The notes beneath the pieces were generated by a model, which saw only the letters and a program-made list of their open reading frames with translations, was not told where the DNA came from and searched no databases. The position numbers and the translations under genes were made by a program. Of a DNA stretch of 64,000 bases, positions 8,077 through 14,792 are shown in pieces. Positions within the stretch are counted from its first letter, which is position 1; each line of letters starts with the position of its first letter. This stretch comes from Aureimonas phyllosphaerae (GTDB lineage: Bacteria > Pseudomonadota > Alphaproteobacteria > Rhizobiales > Rhizobiaceae): the NCBI RefSeq assembly GCF_900113065.1, contig NZ_FOOA01000011.1:62001-126000 (forward strand). The letters are read 5' to 3'.

Positions 8077-9768
8077 TCAGGCGCCGAGCTGGCGCTCCGT
8101 GAACTGGGCCAGCACCATATCATCGGTGATCTCGCCGCTCGCCTGACGACGCAGTTCCACGCGGCGGATCTTCCCCGACACCGTCTTCGGCAGGTCCGAC
8201 ACGATCACGAGTTCGCGGATGCGCTTGAACGGCGCGAGCCGTTGCACGGCGTGAGCGTGGATCGCTCGGGCGCTGTCGATATCGGCCCGTGCCCCGTCCA
8301 CCAGCACCACGAAGGCGCGTGGAACGGCAAGCCGCAAGGGATCGGCAAGGGGCACGACCGCAGCCTCACGAACGAGTTCGTGTTCGATCAGGACGCTTTC
8401 CAGCTCAAACGGGCTGATGCGGTAGTCCGACGACTTGAAGACGTCGTCCGATCGCCCGACGAAGGTGAGCCCGCCTCCATCATCGCGATACGCCACGTCT
8501 CCGGTCCGGTAGACATCACCGTCCGCCCCGAACAATGATCCGTCGGCACCGAGATAGCCGGCCATCAGGCCCGCGGGCCTCGCACCCCCGATACGAACGC
8601 AGACCTCGCCTTCTTCCGCAGGACGATCGTCGGCATCGAGAATCTCAATCTCGTAGCCCGGCAGCGGCCGACCCATGGAGCCCGGCGTGGTTCGAAGACC
8701 TGGACTGTTGGCCACCATGGCGGTGGTCTCGGTCTGGCCATAGCCGTCGCGGATCCGCAAACCCCAGGCCGCACGAACCTGCTCGATGATCTCGGGGTTC
8801 AGCGGCTCGCCGGCCGCGCAGAGTTCGCGCAGAGAGTGCCGGGTGGCGCGTAGATCTTCCTGCACGATATGCCGCCATACGGTGGGCGGTGCGCAAAGGG
8901 TGGTCGCCCCCGCGCTGGCGATCGCGGCCAGCAGGACTTTCGCATCGAAGCGCGCCTGATTGATGATGAGGACGCATGCCCCGGCATTCCAGGGCGCGAA
9001 GAACGAACTCCAGGCGTGTTTCGCCCAGCCCGGCGACGACACGTTGAGATGCACGTCCCCCGGCCGCAACCCCAGCCAGTACATCGTGGACAAGGCGCCG
9101 GTCGGATAGCTGCGATGCGTGTGCATCACGAGCTTCGGCTTGGCCGTCGTGCCCGAGGTGAAATAAAGCAGCAGCGGATCGTCGCCGCGTGTCTCCCCCT
9201 CCGGAACGAACGTCGAGGGGGCATCCGACCGCCCATCGAGCGACGTCCACCCCGCGCGGTCCGGTGCACCGGCGACGAGCCGGAGGCCCCCAAACCCGGC
9301 CTCGTCGACCTTGACGCATTGGAGAGGGTCGGTGACGACCGCCTTGACCGCGCCCCGCTCGATCCGGTCCGCGAGTTCGCTCGCGGTGAGGAGGAGCGTT
9401 GCCGGGATCACGACGACGCCGAGCTTGAACGCGGCGAGCATAACTTCCCAGAGCAGCGGCTCGTTTCCCATCAGCAGAAGCAGACGGTCGCCGCGCCCAA
9501 GGCCCTCGGCGCGAAGCATATTGGCCAAGCGGTTCGACCGCTCGGAGAGCTCCGCGAAGCTGACACTCTCCTCCGAACCCGTCGCGCAGTCCACGATCCG
9601 AAGTGCGGGACGATCCCGGACGTCGGGATCGGCAGCCAGAACACCGTCGAACCAATCCAGCGCCCAGTTGAAGGTCTCCGCTTCCGGCCACCGAAAACCG
9701 GCGCGCGCGGCATCGAGATCGTCCCGGTGAGCCAGAAGGAAGTCGCGCGCTTCCAGAAGCGACGTCAT
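8077..9768 (-). CDS. AMP-dependent acyl-CoA synthetase
   Basis: 563 residues, ANL superfamily. Core motifs in order: the P-loop FTSGTTAKPK, the adenine-binding GYGQTE, the YRTGD aspartate motif, the hinge Arg in GRSDD, and the C-terminal catalytic Lys in PKTVSGKIRR. The N-terminal FNWALDWFDGVL resembles medium-chain and benzoate-type acyl-CoA synthetases. It activates a carboxylate to its CoA thioester. It is the third gene of an operon with isobutyryl-CoA dehydrogenase and 3-hydroxyisobutyrate dehydrogenase and overlaps the latter by 4 bp, suggesting a branched-chain or short-chain acid as substrate. Confidence 0.87.
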   Translation of the reverse strand: MTSLLEARDFLLAHRDDLDAARAGFRWPEAETFNWALDWFDGVLAADPDVRDRPALRIVDCATGSEESVSFAELSERSNRLANMLRAEGLGRGDRLLLLMGNEPLLWEVMLAAFKLGVVVIPATLLLTASELADRIERGAVKAVVTDPLQCVKVDEAGFGGLRLVAGAPDRAGWTSLDGRSDAPSTFVPEGETRGDDPLLLYFTSGTTAKPKLVMHTHRSYPTGALSTMYWLGLRPGDVHLNVSSPGWAKHAWSSFFAPWNAGACVLIINQARFDAKVLLAAIASAGATTLCAPPTVWRHIVQEDLRATRHSLRELCAAGEPLNPEIIEQVRAAWGLRIRDGYGQTETTAMVANSPGLRTTPGSMGRPLPGYEIEILDADDRPAEEGEVCVRIGGARPAGLMAGYLGADGSLFGADGDVYRTGDVAYRDDGGGLTFVGRSDDVFKSSDYRISPFELESVLIEHELVREAAVVPLADPLRLAVPRAFVVLVDGARADIDSARAIHAHAVQRLAPFKRIRELVIVSDLPKTVSGKIRRVELRRQASGEITDDMVLAQFTERQLGA

Positions 9769-10676
9769 CGTGCGGTCTCCCCGCCGGTCGGCGACATGCC
9801 GCGTAGAAACTCGATCATGCCGGAGAAGTCGCGATCGCCGCCCCCCTCCTCCACCAGACGGTCGTAGAGGGCGCGAGCGAGCGCGCCCATCGGGGTCTCA
9901 ACGTCGGCATCGCCAGCCGCCGCCTGCGACAGGCCAAGGTCCTTCGCCATCAGCGCCGATGCGAAGCCCGGCCGATATCCGTTGTTGGCAGGCGAAGCGG
10001 GCACCGGACCGGGGACGGGGCAGTAGCTCGTCAGCGACCAGCACTGGCCGGAGGATTTCGAGGCCACATCGAACAGCGCCTGATGCGAGAGCCCGAGCTT
10101 CTCGGCCAGCGTGAAGGCCTCGCAGACCCCGATCATCGAAATTCCGAGGATCATGTTGTTGCAGATCTTCGCGGCCTGGCCCGTCCCCGGCTCGCCGCAA
10201 TGGACGATCCGGCCGGCCATGGGTTCGAGGATCGGCCGCGCCCGATCGACCGCTGCGTCCTCCCCGCCGAGCATGAAGGTCAGCGTCCCGGCCTCGGCGC
10301 CGCCCGTCCCACCCGACACCGGGGCGTCGACGGACTGCAACCCATGCTGGAGGGCGGACGCATGGATCGACCGCGCGCTGGCGATGTCGATCGAAGAGCA
10401 GTCGATGTGAAGGGCACCCTTCGGCAGCTGCGGATAGGCCTCCGAGCAAACCGCGACGACATGGCGACCAGCCGGCAGCATCGTGACGAGGACGTCGGCT
10501 CCGTTCAACGCTTCCGCCAGAGAGCCGGCCGTCACCACGCCGGCCGATCGAACCGCTTCCAGTGCGGCGGGTGCGGCGTCGAAAGCGCGAACGCTCGCGC
10601 CGGCAACGGAAAGCCGGGAGACCATCGGCCGCCCCATGTTGCCGAGGCCGATGAAGGCGATGGTCGGTGTCGTCAT
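9765..10676 (-). CDS. mmsB: 3-hydroxyisobutyrate dehydrogenase
   Basis: 303 residues. It oxidises 3-hydroxyisobutyrate to methylmalonate semialdehyde in valine breakdown. The N-terminal NAD site FIGLGNMGRPMV (8-19), the substrate motif DAPVSGGTGGAEAGTL, and the catalytic Lys in GQAAKICNNM are all present, and the length is normal. It lies 41 bp after the acyl-CoA dehydrogenase and overlaps the synthetase by 4 bp, so the three form one operon. Methylmalonate-semialdehyde dehydrogenase and the CoA hydrolase of the pathway are not in this window. Confidence 0.92.
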   Translation of the reverse strand: MTTPTIAFIGLGNMGRPMVSRLSVAGASVRAFDAAPAALEAVRSAGVVTAGSLAEALNGADVLVTMLPAGRHVVAVCSEAYPQLPKGALHIDCSSIDIASARSIHASALQHGLQSVDAPVSGGTGGAEAGTLTFMLGGEDAAVDRARPILEPMAGRIVHCGEPGTGQAAKICNNMILGISMIGVCEAFTLAEKLGLSHQALFDVASKSSGQCWSLTSYCPVPGPVPASPANNGYRPGFASALMAKDLGLSQAAAGDADVETPMGALARALYDRLVEEGGGDRDFSGMIEFLRGMSPTGGETAR

Positions 10677-10717
10677 GATGGTTCCCTTCCCGCGTCGTTC
10701 GGCTGGCGTTCGGGCTT

Positions 10718-11860
10718 CTAGCGGCCCATGACCTGCCGGGAGACGATCACACGCATGATCTCGTTGGTTCCCTCGAGAATCTGATGGACCCGAAGGTCGC
10801 GGACGATCTTCTCCAGCCCATAGTCGGCGAGATAGCCGTAGCCGCCGTGCATTTGCAGCGCCTCGTTGGCGATCGCGAAGCCCTTGTCGGTGCAGACCCG
10901 TTTGGCCATGGCGCAGAGCGTGGTCGCGTCCACGTCCCCCGCATCGAGCGCCGCTGCGGCACGCCAGAGGATGCTGCGGCCGACTTCCAGATCGGTCGCC
11001 GCATCCGCCATCCGGAAACGCAGGGCTTGATGTTCGGCCAGTCGTTTGCCGAAGGTCCGGCGCTCGCTCATGTAGGCGATCGCCTTGTCAAGCGCGGCCC
11101 AGGCACCGCCGAGGGAGCAGGCCGCGATGTTGAGCCGCCCGCCGTCGAGGCCGGCCATCGCGATCGCAAACCCTTGTCCCTCAACGCCGAGTCGGTAGGC
11201 CGCGGGAATCCGGCAGTTCTCGAAGATCAGCGCGCGGGTCGGCTGGGCGTTCCAACCCATCTTCTGCTCGTTGGAGCCGAAGGTCAGGCCGGGCGTATCG
11301 CCCGGAACCAGGAAGGCGGAGATGCCGGAAGGCCCCTCGCCGCCTGTCCGCGCCATGACGACATAGACATCAGCCAGTCCGCCACCCGAGATGAACTGCT
11401 TGGTACCGTCGAGGCGGTAGTGATCGCCGTCCGGCAGCGCTCGGGTGCGCAGCGATCCGGCGTCGGACCCCGCATCCGGTTCGGTAAGCGCGTAGGCCGC
11501 GATCGCATCCATGGACGCGAGGCGCGGTAGCCAGACGTCGCGCAGGGCGGGCGGGCCATGCCGGGAGATCATCCAGGTCGCCATGTTGTGGATCGACAGG
11601 AAGGCCGCGACACTCGGGCATCCCGTCGCCAGCGCCTCGAAGATCACCGCGGCGTCAAGCCGGCCCAAGCCGGAACCGCCGAGCGCTTCCTCGACATAGA
11701 TGGCACCCATTCCGAGCGCGGCGGCTTCGCGCAGCGTCCCGATCGGCAATTCCCGATAGCGGTCCCAGGCGCCCGCAAACGGCGCGATCTTTTCCGCCGC
11801 GAACTCCAGCGCCACCGCGCGGATGGCCTCCCGGTCCGCACCGAGTGCGAAAGCATTCAT
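10718..11860 (-). CDS. Acyl-CoA dehydrogenase, probable isobutyryl-CoA dehydrogenase
   Basis: 380 residues, FAD flavoprotein. Family motifs: AYALTEPDAGSD (FAD/substrate loop), FISGGG, the FGKRLAEHQA region, QMHGGYGYL, and the catalytic Glu in ILEGTNEIMR at the position used by short/branched-chain members. The ATG at 11860, preceded by GGAGGAT, is preferred; upstream in-frame codons give an unrelated extension. It heads the valine-type operon with mmsB. Isobutyryl-CoA is the likely substrate from context; 2-methylbutyryl-CoA is possible. Electrons pass to electron-transfer flavoprotein, not encoded here. Confidence 0.88.
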   Translation of the reverse strand: MNAFALGADREAIRAVALEFAAEKIAPFAGAWDRYRELPIGTLREAAALGMGAIYVEEALGGSGLGRLDAAVIFEALATGCPSVAAFLSIHNMATWMISRHGPPALRDVWLPRLASMDAIAAYALTEPDAGSDAGSLRTRALPDGDHYRLDGTKQFISGGGLADVYVVMARTGGEGPSGISAFLVPGDTPGLTFGSNEQKMGWNAQPTRALIFENCRIPAAYRLGVEGQGFAIAMAGLDGGRLNIAACSLGGAWAALDKAIAYMSERRTFGKRLAEHQALRFRMADAATDLEVGRSILWRAAAALDAGDVDATTLCAMAKRVCTDKGFAIANEALQMHGGYGYLADYGLEKIVRDLRVHQILEGTNEIMRVIVSRQVMGR

Positions 11861-11997
11861 GGCATCCTCCCGCCTGGCCGCATCTGCGTCGGCCTTTGGC
11901 GATTCCCCGGCAACGATAGCCTCGACACGTCCGTCGACCAAGCGCGTTCGACGGGCCGGTGGCAGGATATCGCCGCCGATCGCGGTTTCGCGCAAGA

Positions 11998-12022
11998 GGA
12001 ACTAAACTTGAACGTCGGAGTT
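11998..12022 (+). promoter_or_regulatory. EcfG-type (general stress response) promoter candidate
   Basis: GGAAC at 11998-12002 and AGTT at 12019-12022, 16 bp apart, 75 bp before the start of the small secreted protein. The alphaproteobacterial EcfG consensus is GGAAC, 16-17 bp, CGTT, so one -10 base differs. The gene on the far side of the shared terminator has a similar element at 12870-12895. Confidence 0.45.
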
Positions 12023-12096
12023 CTGATGATGTGCCGAAGCGTGCAGCGTCTGGAGCGTTGCAACCGGCGTGTTCGGTAGTTTCTGGGGAGTATGCA

Positions 12097-12450
12097 ATGA
12101 ACCGCCTGATTCTCGCCCTCGCCACCACGGCTGCCCTTTCCACCGCCGCATTCGCCCAGTCGTCCGAGACGACCAATCCGGTTCCTGGCACCAGCGCCGG
12201 CGAAGAGTCCGCGATGCCGGCGGGCGCCGCCAGCACCGTGACGACGCCGACGGATGCGCCTCCCGCCTCGACCGATGCCAACACCAGCAAGGTGCCGGTT
12301 CCGGGCAACGGCACGGGTGTCGCCTCGACGATGCCGGCCGACGCCGCGAGCACCGTCGTCGTCCCGACGGACGCGACGCCGGTCCCCGCGGATACCAGCG
12401 TCCCCGTCCCCGGTACGAGCGCCGGCGACGACAGCGTCAAGACGAACTGA
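12097..12450 (+). CDS. Small secreted Pro/Thr/Ala-rich repeat protein, unknown function
   Basis: 117 residues. A clear signal peptide (MNRLILALATTAALSTAAFA-Q) is followed by a low-complexity mature part built of two and a half tandem copies of a unit of about 36-38 residues: PVPGTSAGEESAMPAGAAST, then PVPGNGTGVASTMPADAAST, then a partial PVPGTSAGDDS. There are no Cys, Trp or aromatic residues in the mature part, so it is probably disordered and periplasmic or extracellular. The start follows GGGGAG (12085-12090). I do not recognise a family. The EcfG-like promoter upstream suggests stress expression. Confidence 0.72.
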   Translation: MNRLILALATTAALSTAAFAQSSETTNPVPGTSAGEESAMPAGAASTVTTPTDAPPASTDANTSKVPVPGNGTGVASTMPADAASTVVVPTDATPVPADTSVPVPGTSAGDDSVKTN

Positions 12451-12468
12451 ACGAAAGCTTGGTGAAGA

Positions 12469-12501
12469 AAAGGACGCCGGACCCATCCTCCGGCGTCCTT
12501 T
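12469..12501. terminator. Bidirectional terminator between two convergent small genes
   Basis: Perfect 13-bp stem AAAGGACGCCGGA / TCCGGCGTCCTTT with a seven-base loop. It lies 18 bp after the + strand stop and 15 bp after the - strand stop. A-rich on one side and T-rich on the other, it can end transcription both ways. Confidence 0.8.
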
Positions 12502-12516
12502 CGTATGGTTCGACGT

Positions 12517-12837
12517 TCAGGCGTGGGATGCGTGCGCTTCGGCGTTCCGCTTGCGCGTCGCGGCCGCTTTCTTGGCCGACTCGGACCGCTGTGCAGCGGT
12601 GCGGGATGCGGACGCCTTTCCACCCTTCTCGCCGCCCTTTCGAGCGGAGGCGTGCGACTCGGCGTGTCCACGACCGGAGCCGCTCTTGTTGCCGCCGCCG
12701 CTGTCCTTGTTGACGGTCGCCCAAGCCCGCGCCTCGGCTTCCTTTTCGGGAACGCCGCGCTCCTCGTAGCCCTCGGCGATATGCTCCGCCTTGCGCTTCT
12801 GCTTGTCGGTGTATTTCGACTTGTCGCCCTGCGGCAT
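12517..12837 (-). CDS. Small basic Lys/Ala-rich protein (so-called plasmid stabilization protein family)
   Basis: 106 residues. The N-terminal half (MPQGDKSKYTDKQKRKAEHI, then YEERGVPEKEAEARAWATVN) is a conserved motif in alphaproteobacterial proteins often annotated as plasmid stabilization proteins, although no role in plasmid maintenance is shown. The C-terminal half is a Gly/Ser/Lys/Ala tail resembling histone-H1-like DNA-binding proteins (KGGEKGGKASASRTAAQRS). The start has a good GGAGG. It probably binds nucleic acid and is stress-induced, judging by the EcfG-like element upstream; both are inferences. Confidence 0.75.
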   Translation of the reverse strand: MPQGDKSKYTDKQKRKAEHIAEGYEERGVPEKEAEARAWATVNKDSGGGNKSGSGRGHAESHASARKGGEKGGKASASRTAAQRSESAKKAAATRKRNAEAHASHA

Positions 12838-12869
12838 CGAAACCTCCTGTCGATCGCTTGCGTCAGGAG

Positions 12870-12895
12870 AACCGATCGCCGCGCGCGGCGGTTCC
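12870..12895 (-). promoter_or_regulatory. EcfG-type promoter candidate for the small basic protein
   Basis: Read on the - strand: GGAAC (12895-12891), 16 bp, then CGGTT (12874-12870), 32 bp before the start codon. The GGAAC matches the consensus -35; the -10 CGGT(T) is close to CGTT. It is the second such element within 900 bp. Confidence 0.45.
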
Positions 12896-12901
12896 GCCTG
12901 G

Positions 12902-13456
12902 CTATTCCATGTTTGTGTGGTTGGCGCGCATGGCCTCGGGGGTGACGCCGAGGCGGGTCTTCAGCTTCAGGACCATGACCTCGAACAGCACGAACAACGC
13001 GCCTTCGAACAGCGATCCCATCGGCAGGACGGAGGTGGCGGCAGCGCCCTGATCGTCGGCCATCGTCTGCGCCGGAACGGTGAGCACGTAGTCGGCCATG
13101 CCCGGCACCCGTCCCAGCGGCTGCGCGGTCACGACGACCACCTCGGCCCCTGCTGCCTTCGCGACCCCGACCAGCGCGACCGCCGTCGAAATCTCACCCG
13201 GACCGCAAACGACGAAGAACACGTCGCCCGGCCCGAGCGCCGGGGTCGTCATGTCGCCGACCACCGAGACCGATCGGCCGAGATGAAAGAGCCGCATTGC
13301 GAAGCCCTTCACCTGCAGACCTTCGCGTCCTCCCGCATAGACGCTGACATGCCGTGCCTCGGCGATGCGCCGGCAGGCTTCGTCCACGGCACGATCGTCG
13401 ATATTGTCCGCGACGCGCGCCAGTTCCTCGATGGCGGTGCGGTAGAGATTGGTCAT
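12902..13456 (-). CDS. SIS-domain sugar-phosphate isomerase, HxlB-like
   Basis: 184 residues, one SIS domain, normal length for 6-phospho-3-hexuloisomerase. Characteristic segments: YAGGREGLQVKGFAMRLFHLG, VVGDMTTPALGPGD, and PMGSLFEGALFVLFE, whose Glu is part of the active site in HxlB. HxlB normally works with hexulose-6-phosphate synthase in formaldehyde fixation, but no such synthase is in the window. Instead the gene lies 11 bp after rhaI and is the third gene of a rhaD-rhaI operon. The reaction here is unknown; isomerisation of a ketose phosphate from rhamnose or a side sugar is a guess. Confidence 0.8.
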   Translation of the reverse strand: MTNLYRTAIEELARVADNIDDRAVDEACRRIAEARHVSVYAGGREGLQVKGFAMRLFHLGRSVSVVGDMTTPALGPGDVFFVVCGPGEISTAVALVGVAKAAGAEVVVVTAQPLGRVPGMADYVLTVPAQTMADDQGAAATSVLPMGSLFEGALFVLFEVMVLKLKTRLGVTPEAMRANHTNME

Positions 13457-13467
13457 GCTCGGCTCCT

Positions 13468-14757
13468 TCAGACGATGCCGCCGCCAGACGCCCGCGCAGC
13501 CGGGCGCTCGCTGGCGACGCGGGCACGATAGCCGCTCGTCCGGTAGGCCGCGACGGGATCGATAGCCCCGCCCGCATCAAGCCGGGCCTGTGCCAGGATC
13601 GGCTCGACGTCCAGGCGGAAGCCAGCCTTCAGCGTTTCGGAGGCCATCATGACGTCGTTCTCGTCCTGGTGTCCGCGCAGCGCCTGCCGGTCGACAAGCA
13701 GCGCTTGCACGTAAGCGCGTCGGATCTCGTTCGCCGAGCGGATCAGGCTCTCGATCGGGTCGGTGACGTTGTGCGACTGGTCGATCATGTAGGACGGATG
13801 AAGCGCATCGAGCCGCCCCCCGGCCTCGACCAGTTCGTTGAAGACGAGGAACAGGCGGAAGGGATCGATCGAGCCGGCGTCGAGGTCGTCGTCGCCGTAT
13901 TTGGAGTCGTTGAAATGGAAGCCGCCGAGCTTCCCGGCATGGATCAGCCGCGAGACGATCTGCTCGATGTTCACGTTCGGCGCGTGGTGTCCGAGATCGA
14001 CGAGGCAGAACGCCTTCGGCCCGAGTTCCATGGCGGTCATCAGGCTCGTGCCCCAGTCCGCCATCACGGTCGAGTAGAAGGCCGGCTCGTACATCTTGTG
14101 CTCGGAGAAGATGCGCCAGTCGTCTGGCAGCCGCCCGGTGATGCCTTTCATGGCGTCGAGGTACCGCTCGAACGAGCGCCCGAGATCGCTCTGGCCGGGG
14201 AAGTTGGAGCCGTCGCCGACCCAGACCGTCAGCGCCTTGGAGCCGATGGCGGCACCGAGATCGACCGTCTCGAGGTTGTGTTCGACGGCCTGCGCGCGAA
14301 CGGCGGCATCGGCGTGAGAGAGTGAGCCGAACTTGTAGGAGAGCGGCTGGCGCGGGTCGTCCGGATGATCCTGGAACGTGTTGGAATTCATCGCGTCGAA
14401 GGCGAGGCCAAGCTCCTCGCCCTTGGCGCGCAGTTCGGTCGGGTCCGCCTTATCCCAAGGGTAGTGCAGTGAAACGGCCGGGGTCGCCCGACCGAGATCG
14501 TTGATGACCGCGCAATCGTCGAGTTTTTCGAAGATGCCGCGCGGCTCGCCAGCGCCCGGAAAGCGTGCGAAGCGCGTGCCGCCCGTGCCGACGCCCCAGG
14601 ACGGAACGGCGACCGAGAAGGCCGAAACCTTGCGCGTCACCTCGTCGATCGAGACGCCGCGGCGCTCCAGCTTCTGCCCCAGCGCGGCGTAGTCCGCCTC
14701 ATGGTCGGCGCGCAGCCGCTCGTTGGCCGCCTCGATGACGTCCTTATGGATTCTCAT
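13468..14757 (-). CDS. rhaI: L-rhamnose isomerase (Pseudomonas stutzeri type)
   Basis: 429 residues, TIM-barrel metalloenzyme converting L-rhamnose to L-rhamnulose. Visible landmarks: VPSWGVGTGGTRFARFPG near 55-75, HYPWDK, MNSNTFQDHP, the metal-binding region around KALTVWVGDGSNFPGQ, EHKMYEPAFYST, and LVDLGHHAPN followed by HFNDSKYGDDDLDAGS. The start at 14757 (MRIHKDVIEA) is chosen; the longer open frame overlaps rhaD and is not protein-like. It is downstream of rhaD with a 35-bp gap and upstream of the SIS gene, forming one operon reading away from rhaR. Confidence 0.92.
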   Translation of the reverse strand: MRIHKDVIEAANERLRADHEADYAALGQKLERRGVSIDEVTRKVSAFSVAVPSWGVGTGGTRFARFPGAGEPRGIFEKLDDCAVINDLGRATPAVSLHYPWDKADPTELRAKGEELGLAFDAMNSNTFQDHPDDPRQPLSYKFGSLSHADAAVRAQAVEHNLETVDLGAAIGSKALTVWVGDGSNFPGQSDLGRSFERYLDAMKGITGRLPDDWRIFSEHKMYEPAFYSTVMADWGTSLMTAMELGPKAFCLVDLGHHAPNVNIEQIVSRLIHAGKLGGFHFNDSKYGDDDLDAGSIDPFRLFLVFNELVEAGGRLDALHPSYMIDQSHNVTDPIESLIRSANEIRRAYVQALLVDRQALRGHQDENDVMMASETLKAGFRLDVEPILAQARLDAGGAIDPVAAYRTSGYRARVASERPAARASGGGIV

Positions 14758-14792
14758 GGCTTGCCCTCCCGGCGGCCGGATGGATGAATGCG

